From Gemmatales bacterium (GTDB taxonomy: Bacteria > Planctomycetota > Planctomycetia > Gemmatales > HRBIN36), in contig JANXCQ010000002.1 of the NCBI GenBank assembly GCA_025060195.1, positions 1-64,000 of the forward strand: a stretch of DNA of 64,000 nucleotides. The letters are read 5' to 3'. Positions 1 through 9,993 of this stretch are shown one piece after another. The number at the start of each line of letters is the position of its first letter. The stretch's first letter is position 1. Under the pieces are notes generated by a model that was not told the origin of the DNA, made no database searches, and saw only the letters and a list, made by a program, of their open reading frames with translations. Made by a program: the position numbers and the translations under genes.

Positions 1-685
1 TGGGCGCCAAACGCAACGCCACTTTTCGCTTGTCCTTTTTGGCCAACCAGGTATGATGCATCAGCGGAATTTCCACGCCACAGGTCGGGTTCTGGCACGG
101 CACCGTCCGCGCCCAAATATAGCCCACGGGAATCGCGCCATCCGGGTCGTTTGGATAAAAGCGTGCCAGTTCGCCACGGGCTTGTTCGAGCACCCAGCCA
201 CCCCATTTTTTGACCGCCTCGAGCAACTGCTCCCCGTACCGTTGCGGATATTCGAGCACGGCCTTGTTCAAAAGCACCGCCACGGGGTTGTAATCCAACG
301 CGTACGTTTCGCAGCCCAAGCGCAACGCCTCGAGCGGGATCGCGCCGCCGCCGGCGAACGGGTCGAGTACGCGTGGAGCCCGCCCGCCATACGCCGCTCG
401 AATCGCCGACCGCGCCTCGTCTATAAGTAACCGAGCCGCCCGACTCGTGGTTGAAACCACTTCCCAGGGGGAAATCTCCGCAACCAAGCGGAGCCATTTC
501 TGTCGCTGGTTGGGGTCATCGGGTAGCAGTGCGGCCAAGGTCGTGGCGCGACTTGCGGCCAAGGGTCGGCGGGCCCACCAGATATGCAACGTGGAGATAT
601 GCCCATGACGGATATTCTTCTCCCGCACCGACTCTTCCGACACCTTCCGCAGCGGAAAATCCACTTCGATTAGGCGGGGCTGCAT
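1..685 (-). CDS. DUF1156 DNA methylase, 5' part only
   Basis: Open reading frame on the minus strand from ATG at 685 to the window edge, at least 228 residues with no stop. The N-terminus ([19 protein letters not shown], then [20 protein letters not shown]) matches the start of the DUF1156/COG1743 adenine-specific DNA methylases. About residue 105 it has [17 protein letters not shown], the S-adenosylmethionine-binding motif, followed by [22 protein letters not shown], as usual for this family. It probably methylates adenine N6 in DNA. In other genomes such genes often sit beside DUF499 ATPases in defence or modification loci; here the partner side lies outside the window. No clear ribosome binding site precedes the ATG. 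The family assignment is firm; target and biological role are unknown. Confidence 0.85.
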   Translation of the reverse strand, partial: MQPRLIEVDFPLRKVSEESVREKNIRHGHISTLHIWWARRPLAASRATTLAALLPDDPNQRQKWLRLVAEISPWEVVSTTSRAARLLIDEARSAIRAAYGGRAPRVLDPFAGGGAIPLEALRLGCETYALDYNPVAVLLNKAVLEYPQRYGEQLLEAVKKWGGWVLEQARGELARFYPNDPDGAIPVGYIWARTVPCQNPTCGVEIPLMHHTWLAKKDKRKVALRLAP

Positions 686-1727
686 GGCTGGGCAATTCGC
701 GTCTTACAATATGGGCTTGGTTATGTGATAACAAAGGCATGCTATATTACTAAACATATCTCGACAAATACAACGTCTGCCGGTTGTCTTTGCGAATCAA
801 CGAACTTGTGCGATCACGGCGTTAGTGAGCGAAACGCCGACAGAACGCGTGCACCGTTGAGCCGCTCCCTATCGGAAGCCCCGCCGCACTTTCCGACCTA
901 GCAGTGAAGTGTTTCCCACGCTTGAATGGATTCCTGACCCGCGAACATACGGGGTGCGGTCTTCTTTCTCATGCGGCAGTAAGTGGCAGCGAAAGATACC
1001 GAGGGTATCCGTGCGTGTGAGCGAATCGACTGGCATGACGCCTACGGTTGCGAGAACGGGTCGCCTAAGGCGTCACGGTTAGCACCTTGATCCGCGACGT
1101 GATTATAACGTTCGCAGTTGCGAGAATCCGTCGCCGAGCCCACGGTATGCGCCGTCGTGGAAATTGTTCAGCGCCGGGGGAAGGGCGACTCAACCATGAG
1201 CGGCGGCGGTGGCGAGTCCAGCCGATGTGGTCAGTTTTGGGTTGATTTGTTGTCAGAACTGTAATCCGGCAGCGACAAGGGGCCTGGCGTAATCGGCGGT
1301 GTGGTCAGTGATGGATAGCTTTCGGGTCAGGCACCCTTCCGAAGCCGGCGGAGCGGTTGACCTCGCATTGCCTTGTGTCTGGCTCCTTAAGGTAAGTCTT
1401 CGCGCTAGTGATCAAAAACACAGTTAGTCGGGAGGGTCCGGAGTTGTCGCCGAGGTCATCGTCAGGGTAACTTCTGGGCGGCATGGAAGGCTTAACCGCC
1501 CTGGGTATCGGACACACCCTGGGAGAGTGTGTTCCACGTTTTTCCCAGAGCGCGCCCGCGTGATATCCTCGGCGGGAAATCACTCATAAATAGTGGGCAG
1601 AGTCCGGAGTGTTTTATTTGCTCTGATTGACCCATGAGCGGGGGCCTCAGGTTACATCCTGGGCGGGAAATTGTCGGTAATTGCGAGGGCACCCCGGCTA
1701 CCAAGAACTCACGTAAAGGAGCTAGCT
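686..1727. other. Non-coding stretch with short degenerate repeats
   Basis: About 1 kb with no convincing gene. Short open frames on both strands lack ribosome binding sites and family resemblance. Two pairs of imperfect direct repeats are visible. One shares 17 of 21 bases (1045-1065 and 1115-1135, core GTTGCGAGAA...GTCGCC). The other shares 15 of 16 bases (1565-1580 and 1656-1671, ATCCTSGGCGGGAAAT). No RNase P, tmRNA or SRP signature was recognised. It may be decayed coding sequence lying upstream of the pseudogene that follows. Confidence 0.5.
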
Positions 1728-4642
1728 ATAGTTGCACCTTTCACCGAGGATCACCGTTAGCAGGATTTACTCTCCGCGCTAGACTTTGCCCACAACCAGT
1801 TTGCCCAGCGGAAACAGACGGAATTAATCATTGCTCCTCAGCAAGAGCGTATTGCGGAACACTATCGCATTTGGCGAGAAAAGGTTAAGCACCTGCGCGC
1901 GCAGGGTCAAGCTTTCCCAGGCGATTTCGGTCTGGCTCCGCCGAGACCAGGCGAATCCGAGTGAGTGCGCAAAGGTCGGTACCTCGCCTTTGTGCGCCGA
2001 GAGGTCGAACGCCTGCATGAGGCGGGGTACTTATCCCTGGCCCAGTTGCACAATCTGACCAGGGTCGCGAAGGAGCTGTTGGCAGCGATTGGGCATCAAA
2101 TGGCTCAGAAAGCGAGGTCGCAGCCTGGCAGTCTGGAATCCATTCCCGTGGTGGAAGCGATTCCCTTGGCAGAGACCGTGGCCGCGGAGCCAGTCGAGGA
2201 TCGTCCCACTCGAAGCACGCGCGACCTGGTAAGCTTGCTGCTGGATCCGCGAACGATTCAGGCGTTGTTGGGCTTAGGGGGAGCACTCATCGCCGGGGCA
2301 ATTGTTTTGCTCCTGTAGGTGAATGAGGTGCTCACGCCTCCGATAGTGGCCATTGGATTGGGGGTGATCAACGGCGGGGTGTTGTTGGCAGGTTGGTTAC
2401 TTTTGCGGTTTACCATCTATCGCCTGGCCGGGCGGGCATTAACCCTGCTCGCCTGCCTGGTCATGCCCTTGAATTTATGGTATTACCACACCAATGGGTT
2501 GATTACGCTCGACCAGCACTGGTGGGTGCCTGCTTGGGTGATGTGTGGTTTGTATGCGATTTCTGCCATCATCGTGGCGGATGAGTGGTTTGTGTACATT
2601 CTGTGCGCGGGTATCACCCTGACGGGCTTATTGTTTTTGGCCGATCTGCCGCCTTCTCCGCAGAGATTCTGGGAGATCGCGTTGCCCGCTTCGATGCTGA
2701 CCGTGCTGGGCCTGCTGGCCATTCATGTGGAGCGGTTGTTTCCCGACATTGAAAGCCCCTTTGGACGCCGACGGTTTGGCAAGGCTTTCCTGCTCTGCGG
2801 ACATCTTCAGTTACTCGCGGCGCTGCTGCTCATTCTGGGTGCGCAGCTTGCGGGAAAGTGGCTGTATGACCCGTTCTTTGCTCCCTTGTATGAACATCTG
2901 AAAGCAAAACCTTCCCCCATCGTGAATGAATTGCGCTGGTGGGCGCTGACCCTGGTGCTGATTGGAGCTTATGCCTATGCCTACACCGGGCTCATTATTG
3001 GCCAAGGCATGAGATATGTCAGCGCATCGGCGGCCTGCCTGGTTTGGAGTATCATTCTGATTTTGGACTTGCTCAACATCGAGCTGAGGCGGGAGTTGAT
3101 CATCAGCGTGTTGGCCCTCGTAAGCATTGGTTTGCATCTCTCGCAACGACTACTGGGTCTCAAAGAAGAACGCCTGTCCACCTTGGCAGGGTTGGTTGGT
3201 TGTTACCCGCTTTCGCGCTCTTTCTTGGTTTAGTCGCCTATTTCCACGCCTTGAGTCCTGATTTGCGAAGTGTCTGGAACCTGGGTGAACCGCCCTCCTG
3301 AAACTATGTGCTGGCAATAGCCCTCACGGCAGCGGCTTTTCGTGTCGGCGCTTGGGCCGTCGAGTCCGTCAACCGCGATCTGAGTACCCTGCATTACCTC
3401 GGCTACGTCAGTTCGACCTTACTGGGAGCAACTGCTTTGCTGGCCGCCTTGGGTTTACAGGATTGGGAGCAGCACGCCCCTATACTCATGTTGTTGCCCA
3501 TCGGGTAGATCGTAGCAGCGCGATTTCATCTGGGCACGGTTCGGGAAAAGCCCACCCTCATCGCCAGCCATCTTGCTGCCGTGATTATGCTGGTTTCGAG
3601 CGTGACGTCGGCTTTCGAGGGATTTGAGCCAGCATCAGGAAAACTCTTGAACCTCTCCCTGGCCGCTTTCTTTGCCGAAGCGATGATTTTTTACATGCTG
3701 GCTGCGGCCTTTTACGGACCGAGCATTTTTGTGTATTGTGCCGCAGCAGCGGCTTCGTTGAGTGTCTGGCAGTTAACGAAGTATTGGAAGGTCACCGACC
3801 TGAACTACGCGCTGGCCTTAGCCTCGGCGGGTTTGGTTTTTCTTGTCAGCTATCGCTTAGCTTGGCCCGAACAGCTCGGATTGCGCCGCTTTGCGGAGGC
3901 CTCTTTCCAAGTTGCCAACCTCTTGCTCTCCTTGGCGTTTGTAGCCGCTTCGCTCATGACCCTCCGCGACCTGGCTGGGGACAAGGACAAAGTCGAACGC
4001 TGGTATGCGGCATTCCTGGCTGCGCTGAGCGGCATCAGTTTGCTGTCGGTGGCCCTGGTGGCGCACCCGGGATGGCGCAGGTGGTATGTCGTTACTACCG
4101 TGGGGCAGGCCGCCTTGGGTTTTCTCGTCCTAGCAATCCTCGCTACGCTGACGCCACTTCAACAACTTGAGGTGTTCTGCGTGATTGTCGGTCTGATTTT
4201 CCTCATCGCGGCGCACATCGGCTGGTACTACGAAGGTGACCGCTACGATGATATGGTAACCGTGGGTTTGTTTTTCGGCAGTTTACTCCTGGTCGTGCCC
4301 CTGGCTATCGCCACTCTCTTGGACCGATACAGAAACGAATTTCTGCCCCTGAATGAGTTTGGCTAGTTTCTGGCTTCGATAGTCTTGTTGGGCAGCGGCT
4401 ATATCTTGAAACTGAAAATCACAACCTTGGTCGGAGCGGCATCTATTGCCTTGTATTTTTGTTCCATGTTGATTTTCGTGCCTTGGCGTCGGCTCAATGC
4501 CATTGCCTGGTTTGCGCTAGTCGTGGGCAGCGTTCTGTTTATCGCGGGCCTGGGCATAGGCGTTTTCCGTGAACGCCTGCTGGCTTTGCCTGAAATGGTA
4601 CGGCAGCGCCAAGGCATCTTCCGCGTCCTGGACTGGCGCTAG
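1728..4642 (+). pseudogene. Decayed large multi-pass membrane protein
   Basis: One long coding frame, about 970 codons, is broken by in-frame stops at 1758-1760 (TAG), 1962-1964 (TGA) and 2316-2318 (TAG). A shift of -1 (or +2) follows in a GGTTGGTTGG stretch near 3190-3200, then stops at 3299-3301 (TGA), 3506-3508 (TAG) and 4364-4366 (TAG). Between lesions the translation continues smoothly: a soluble helical N-terminus (QDLLSALDFAHNQFAQRKQ, then RYLAFVRREVERLHEAGYLS), then many hydrophobic segments, e.g. IVAIGLGVINGGVLLAGWLL and ALTLVLIGAYAYAYTGLIIG. An AAGGAG at 1716-1721 lies 6 bases before ATA at 1728-1730, the expected start position, so the start codon also appears mutated (ATG to ATA, inference). 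The pieces 1965-2318, 2319-3233 and 3581-4366 are open but are fragments. The family was not identified. Confidence 0.85.
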
Positions 4643-4707
4643 AACCATCCTCGAATGTTTGCCCTGAGTGCCAGCGAACGAAAACCAGAGGCGACCCTCA
4701 GGGGCGG

Positions 4708-5385
4708 TCACTTTTTCGGCAGAAATTGCGTCAGCCACGCGGCGAAGCCGGTCGGGTTACGGGTCTGAATGAGAATACGTCCCGGGCCACGGAAACGGCA
4801 CACAAGGCCTTCCCCCGAAGTGAAACTGGAAATCCAGCCGCTGGACGCCTTCTCGATGCTGTAATTCATGTTCGCGGGCCAGGCTACCAGGTGACCATTA
4901 TCAACAATCACCTCCTGACCATCGGCCAGGTCAAGCGGATGAATGGCCCCGTAAGAACTTACAAAGAGCGTGCCCACGCCGCTAGCCCGCAGAACGAAAA
5001 ATCCTTCCCCGGAGAACATGCCTTTCCAAAGGTTTTGCACCTTGGTGCTGATGTCCACGTCGGCGGTCGCCGCGAAGAAACCGTCTTTCTGCAGAATATA
5101 GTCCTGCTTACCGTCCAACTGAATGGGGTGAATCTCGCCGGGAATCGCATGGGCCAGCAACACTTCTCCCGGGCCACGACTCGCCACCAAAGTCTGGAAG
5201 AAAAACGACTCCCCCGCGAACATACGGGCGATACCCTTCAGGATTCCGCCCTCCGCTTTCCCCTGAACGTCCACGGTGTCGGACATGGCGATCATGGCGC
5301 CCGATTCGGCCTTGAGCGACTCGCCGTAATCCAGTTGCACCTTCAGCATCACGAAGGGGCCCGGAGCAATCAATTGAAATTTCAT
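4708..5385 (-). CDS. AIM24/TIGR00266 family protein
   Basis: A 225-residue soluble protein of the AIM24 (TIGR00266) family, a beta-rich fold found in bacteria and, as AIM24, in yeast mitochondria; its molecular function in bacteria is not settled. Family signs are the opening MKFQLIAPGPFVMLKVQLDYGE, the GESLKAESGAMIAM segment, the glycine-rich GILKGIARMFAGESFFFQ and the closing FRGPGRILIQTRNP near residue 205. The start has GAGGAG 7 bases upstream. It is transcribed toward the dead membrane gene and away from the tricorn-like protease, so it is probably monocistronic. No signal peptide or membrane helix is seen. Confidence 0.9.
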   Translation of the reverse strand: MKFQLIAPGPFVMLKVQLDYGESLKAESGAMIAMSDTVDVQGKAEGGILKGIARMFAGESFFFQTLVASRGPGEVLLAHAIPGEIHPIQLDGKQDYILQKDGFFAATADVDISTKVQNLWKGMFSGEGFFVLRASGVGTLFVSSYGAIHPLDLADGQEVIVDNGHLVAWPANMNYSIEKASSGWISSFTSGEGLVCRFRGPGRILIQTRNPTGFAAWLTQFLPKK

Positions 5386-5644
5386 ACTTGGACTCCTCTA
5401 CCTTTGCGGCTAAGGCTCTGCTGCGATGGGCTATGCCTTTCGGCGTGCCAGTCTACTCCAGTTTATAGATCGCAGACGCAAAAGAAACGAACGAAAAACT
5501 ATCTCTCTGGCCTGAGGCTCTAACTAAGGCTAGCGGCACAATTGAATGGGTCTTATCATAACACTTGTAGTGAAGTCTGCGGAGATGTCTGTCTCAAAAT
5601 AGCAACGCATCTTGCGTGTCCCCCACCAGAGGAGTAGACCCGTG

Positions 5645-8600
5645 ATGCGACCTCGCGGTTGGTACTTCGTGGCGATTGCGCTCGTCGGCCTGTCCAGTCT
5701 GGCGTTAGTAGGATCGCGGACTAACCTGGCTCAGGAAAGAACCACTATCGATCACACCGTGCGATTTGCCCGCACGCCGGACATTTCGCCTGATGGCAAA
5801 TGGGTGGCCTTCAGTTACCTGGGCGACATTTGGATCGTTGCGGCGGAAGGCGGAACGGCGCGGCAGGTTACCACGCACGAGGCCCACGACATTCAGCCGG
5901 TGTTCAGTCCCGACGGACGTTGGCTCGCTTTCAGCTCAAATCGCTACGGCAGCTACGACGTGTTTGTCGTGCCGTTTGAAGGTGGGCCGCCAAGACGCTT
6001 GACTTACGACTCAGCGAACGAAATGGTCAACGATTGGACGCCCGATGGCCGGTTTATTCTCTTTTCTACGCGACGAAGTCCGCAATTTCCGCCCTTACCC
6101 GAAATGTACTTGATACCCGCCGAGGGAGGGTGGGAAAGACGTTTCCCGTTTGACGACGGCCGCGACGGTGTCTTTCGTCCCGATGGCCTGGAATTAGCGT
6201 ATATCCGCGGGCCAGGAATTTGGTACCGCAAAGGATACCGCGGCTCCTCTAACGACGACATCTGGATTTGCCGGGCCGATGGCACGCATCATCGCCGCCT
6301 CACCAGCTTTCAGGGTCAGGACGGCAGTCCCATGTGGTCGTCTGATGGGAAATGGATTTACTATGTTTCCGAAGAAAACGGGGTCAGCAATATTTTCAAA
6401 CGCAGTGCCAGCGGCGAAGGAGCGCCCATTCAGGTAACGCGTCATACTCAGGACGGTGTGCGACGGGCTCGCATTGCGCGCAACGGAGAGTGGATCGTTT
6501 ACGAATGCGGCTTCGAGTTATTCCGCGTGCAAGTCAACGTGCCCGAGCCTCAACCGCAACTCATTCCCATTACCGCCCGCGCGGATTGGGCCAGCAATCC
6601 CGACGTGCCACGCACCTTCACACAGGGCATTTCCGAATACGCGTTGGCACCGAACGAGCAGCACATTGCATTCGTCGTGCACGGGGAGATTTTCCTGGTG
6701 CCGAGCGGAGGGGGCAAAGCCCGCAACGTGTCCAACAGTCCTGCGCACGACCGCGACCTGGCCTGGGCGCCCGATAACAAGGCCTTGGCCTTCATCTCCG
6801 ACCGCGACGGGGAAGAAAACGTTTACTTGGCTGAATCTGCCGATCCCGCCGGCGCCGAACTAGGCAACGCCCGGCAATTCCGCATCCGTCGCATTACCAA
6901 CTACCCGGGACCAGAATCAGGCGTATCCTTCTCGCCGACTGGCAACAAGTTGGCCGTACTCCGCGGCGGTGCACTCTGGGTGATGAACCGCGACGGCAGC
7001 GATGCCAAGCCTATCGTTTCTCAAGGACGGATCATCGAATATAGCTGGTCGCCCGATGGACGTTGGATCGTTTACTCACGCATGGACGCCCACTTCGCCA
7101 GCGATTTGTATCTGGTGCCCGCGGATGGTGGCCCATCCACGAATATCACACGCTACACCACGCGCAACTTCGGCATATCCTGGACGCAAGACGGCACGCG
7201 CCTGTGTTTCGTAAGTCAGCGCCGCAATGATTTAGACGTGTTCCTCATGCACCTGCAAAAACCGGCCAGCGAAAGCAAGCTTAGTAGCGCCGAGCCAGCA
7301 AAGGCGTCCGCAGCTTCAGGCAAGCCCGAGGATAAGCCCACCAGCAAGCCGACCGAAAAACCCGCCCAGAAACCGCTCGTTATTGACCTCGAAGACATCC
7401 ACCTGCGCGTGCAACGGATAACCAACATGAGCAGTGACGAGTATGAGGCGGTCATCCGTCCTGACGGTGGGTTGGTGGCCTTTCGTTCCGATGCGCTCGG
7501 CGCCGACGATTTATGGTTAGCCACGGTGACCGGCGGCCAATTGCTGCGCCTGACTACGGGCAATTTACGACCACGACAAATCACCTGGACGCGCAGCGGA
7601 CAATTGCTCTTCCTCGACCGCGACGGTGCACTACGGACGGTCCGGCCTGGCGTATCAGCATCCCCGAACAATCCGGCCGAATCGGGATTAGGACGAATCA
7701 ATTTCCAAGCCCGTCTCCGCGTGGAGCGTGGCGAACTGTTCCGCCAAATGTTTGCCGAAAGCTGGCGCAAACTTCGCCATCATTTCTACGACCCGAAACT
7801 GCACGGTACGGACTGGGATGCGATACGAGCTAAATACAGCGCGATCTTACCCCACGTGGCCTGCATCGAGGATTTTTATGACCTGATCAGCCTGATGTTG
7901 GGCGAACTTAACGCCTCTCACTTAGGCATTGGTGGCCAACAGCGCGGTGCCGAGGAGCAGACCGCTGACCTTGGCATCCTTTGGGATGAAAATTACCCCG
8001 GCCCCGGACTTCGCATCCGCGAGATTCTCAAAGGTGGCCCGGCCGACCGTAAAGGTATTGAACTCCGTGCTGGCGAGTACATCTTAGCCATTGACGACAC
8101 TCCACTGACGGAGCGGGCCAACCTGAGCCAACTACTCAATGACAAAGTCGGAGAACTGGTGCGCCTGCTGGTCAGTCGCACTCCCGAACCCAGGAACACA
8201 CGCACCATTGAACTTCGCCCCGCCCGACGCCAGGACTTGGTCAATCTTTATTATCGTCGCTGGGTCGAGCAAAATCGGCGGAAAGTTGAAGAGCTTTCCC
8301 AAGGTCGGCTCGGTTACATCCATCTCCGCGGCATGGATTTCGAGAGCCTCGACGAATTCGTCCGCGCTTTGTACACGGAAAACTTTGATAAGGACGGGCT
8401 AATCATTGACGTGCGCTTTAACGGCGGCGGTTTTACTCATGACCAGGTCTTAGCTTACCTGGGCGCCAAGGAACACACTTATTTCGTGACGCGCGAGGGG
8501 CAATACGGCACAGTGCTTCGTTCATACGACCGGAAATGGACGAAACCTCTCGTGGTGCTGTGCAACAATCGCTCCTTCAGCGATGCCGAAATCTTTCCCA

Positions 8601-8926
8601 GCGCGGTACGCGAACTCGGCCTGGGAAAACTAGTCGGCCAACCGACGGGGGGTTTGGTCATCGGCACGATCAATGAGCAACTGATTGACGGTTCCTTTTT
8701 CCGCGTGCCTCGCCTTGGCGTCTACACACTTCAGGGCGTCAATATGGAAAAGGCTGGGGTCGTGCCCGATGTAATCGTCGAGCCTCACCCGGATGAATTG
8801 ATGCGCGGCCACGACGCCCAACTCGTGAAAGCCATAGAGGTCTTACAGCAGGACGTCCGGGCTTATTTAAGCAAACGCAAACCCGCGCCTATCCCCATTC
8901 CCAATGCCGCTGAGCCTCGCCCGTAA
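5645..8926 (+). CDS. Tricorn-like S41 protease with beta-propellers
   Basis: A 1093-residue exported relative of tricorn protease. The N-terminus (MRPRGWYFVAIALVGLSSLA) is a signal peptide or anchor. Residues about 30-550 hold repeated WD/PD40 blades such as TPDISPDGKWVAFSYLGDIW and VFSPDGRWLAFSSNRYGSYD, forming two propellers. A Lys/Pro/Ser-rich linker follows near 545-580, then the core domain, a PDZ domain (about 775-860, RIREILKGGPADRKGIELRA) and the S41 catalytic domain. The nucleophile is probably Ser979 in NRSFSDAEIFP, aligned with tricorn Ser965. Tricorn-type enzymes cut peptides released by larger proteases; an envelope role here is inferred from the leader. AGAGGAG at 5628-5634 favours ATG 5645 (GTG 5642 is possible). 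The gene stands alone. Confidence 0.93.
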   Translation: MRPRGWYFVAIALVGLSSLALVGSRTNLAQERTTIDHTVRFARTPDISPDGKWVAFSYLGDIWIVAAEGGTARQVTTHEAHDIQPVFSPDGRWLAFSSNRYGSYDVFVVPFEGGPPRRLTYDSANEMVNDWTPDGRFILFSTRRSPQFPPLPEMYLIPAEGGWERRFPFDDGRDGVFRPDGLELAYIRGPGIWYRKGYRGSSNDDIWICRADGTHHRRLTSFQGQDGSPMWSSDGKWIYYVSEENGVSNIFKRSASGEGAPIQVTRHTQDGVRRARIARNGEWIVYECGFELFRVQVNVPEPQPQLIPITARADWASNPDVPRTFTQGISEYALAPNEQHIAFVVHGEIFLVPSGGGKARNVSNSPAHDRDLAWAPDNKALAFISDRDGEENVYLAESADPAGAELGNARQFRIRRITNYPGPESGVSFSPTGNKLAVLRGGALWVMNRDGSDAKPIVSQGRIIEYSWSPDGRWIVYSRMDAHFASDLYLVPADGGPSTNITRYTTRNFGISWTQDGTRLCFVSQRRNDLDVFLMHLQKPASESKLSSAEPAKASAASGKPEDKPTSKPTEKPAQKPLVIDLEDIHLRVQRITNMSSDEYEAVIRPDGGLVAFRSDALGADDLWLATVTGGQLLRLTTGNLRPRQITWTRSGQLLFLDRDGALRTVRPGVSASPNNPAESGLGRINFQARLRVERGELFRQMFAESWRKLRHHFYDPKLHGTDWDAIRAKYSAILPHVACIEDFYDLISLMLGELNASHLGIGGQQRGAEEQTADLGILWDENYPGPGLRIREILKGGPADRKGIELRAGEYILAIDDTPLTERANLSQLLNDKVGELVRLLVSRTPEPRNTRTIELRPARRQDLVNLYYRRWVEQNRRKVEELSQGRLGYIHLRGMDFESLDEFVRALYTENFDKDGLIIDVRFNGGGFTHDQVLAYLGAKEHTYFVTREGQYGTVLRSYDRKWTKPLVVLCNNRSFSDAEIFPSAVRELGLGKLVGQPTGGLVIGTINEQLIDGSFFRVPRLGVYTLQGVNMEKAGVVPDVIVEPHPDELMRGHDAQLVKAIEVLQQDVRAYLSKRKPAPIPIPNAAEPRP

Positions 8927-9140
8927 AGTGACTCCAGAGGCCTTAGACATGCTTCCGTTGACTTCCAATTCTGGCGCCCATCTAAGTAATTTTTGGCTGA
9001 GCGATATTGTCCATATCAACGATGATACGTTATTTCGAAAATCTCACGATACTGAAAGTTTCAGTTTGCGCATCCTTAGAGCCTATATACGTTGGGAGGG
9101 GTTCACGCACCTTGACAAGGCTTAGCTAAGGAGCGTGCTG

Positions 9141-9875
9141 ATGAACACGGCTATTTCAGCCGAAGTACTGGCCAAACTGGCTCAATATGACACGCCCACG
9201 ATCTGCAATGTTATAGAACTGTTTGACATACGACCGCGCCATTCAGGATACCTAGACGGTCGCATTCGTGCCTGCTTTCCCCACCTGCCCCCGATGGTCG
9301 GCTTCGCAGCCACGGCCACCTTTCGTTCCGCAGCGCCCCCGCAACATGGTGAAGTTTATAGTAGCTTAGTCGAACAAGTAGCCAGTTTCGCGCACGTCCC
9401 TCAGCCTGTAGTGGTCGTATTCCAAGACTTAGATGACCCGCCCGTGGGTGCGACATTCGGCGAAGTGATGTGCGCCACCTATAAAGCATTCGGAGCCGTA
9501 GGTCTGATTACCAGCGGGGCCGGTCGCGACTTAGAGCAAGTCGAAGCCCTCCGCTTCCCCTGCTTTGCCAGCGGGACGATCTGCTCGCATGCTTACTGCC
9601 ATATCGTGCAACTAAACGTGCCCGTTCGGGTCGGTGGTGTAGTAATCCGACCCGGAGACTTATTACACGGCGACCGCAATGGCGTAACCACGGTCCCCCT
9701 GGAAATTGCTGCGGAAGTCGCGGATGCCTGCCCCGAGTTTGTCGCCGCTGAGCAAATCGTCCTAGACTATGTCAAGTCAGGACGCGTCGATCCGCAAGGA
9801 TACGCCCAGGCTTTCCGCGAAAGCCGCGAACGTATAGAAGCCCTACGTCGCCGACTGTCCCGCAAGCGCACCTGA
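9141..9875 (+). CDS. RraA-like / HMG-aldolase family protein
   Basis: A 244-residue protein of the RraA-like fold (Pfam PF03737, formerly labelled dimethylmenaquinone methyltransferase). Members are either class II 4-hydroxy-4-methyl-2-oxoglutarate/oxaloacetate aldolases or non-enzymatic RNase E regulators. Typical signatures are TPTICNVIELF near the start, GLITSGAGRDLEQVEALRFP around residues 118-137 (arginine and aspartate of the metal/substrate site), and GDLLHGDRNGVTTVPLE around 174. Which activity applies cannot be read from sequence; a metabolic hydrolase/aldolase role is more likely than RNase E control. AAGGAG 7-8 bases upstream selects ATG 9141 over GTG 9135. No signal peptide. A thioredoxin-fold gene follows 118 bases later. 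Confidence 0.85.
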   Translation: MNTAISAEVLAKLAQYDTPTICNVIELFDIRPRHSGYLDGRIRACFPHLPPMVGFAATATFRSAAPPQHGEVYSSLVEQVASFAHVPQPVVVVFQDLDDPPVGATFGEVMCATYKAFGAVGLITSGAGRDLEQVEALRFPCFASGTICSHAYCHIVQLNVPVRVGGVVIRPGDLLHGDRNGVTTVPLEIAAEVADACPEFVAAEQIVLDYVKSGRVDPQGYAQAFRESRERIEALRRRLSRKRT

Positions 9876-9993
9876 ATGGTCACAGCCTATATAATCGGCG
9901 GACCGACCGCACAAAAAACAGACGACCATGGACCTGCATTTCTGTCAAGCTCTGGCAAGAAACGCTTACCCCTATACCATAAGGAGCTCCACT

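Noticed and set aside
53-430. 125-codon + strand frame at the left edge
   Set aside because: It is the opposite strand of the DUF1156 methylase gene, whose motifs are unmistakable.
2319-3233. Intact-looking 304-residue membrane protein
   Set aside because: It begins directly after an in-frame TAG, has no ribosome site, and joins smoothly with the flanking frames as part of a broken larger gene.
1962-4366. Stop-codon recoding of the large membrane gene
   Set aside because: Both TAG and TGA occur, a frameshift is also present and the start codon seems lost; decay explains all of it. Other genes in the window use these stops normally.
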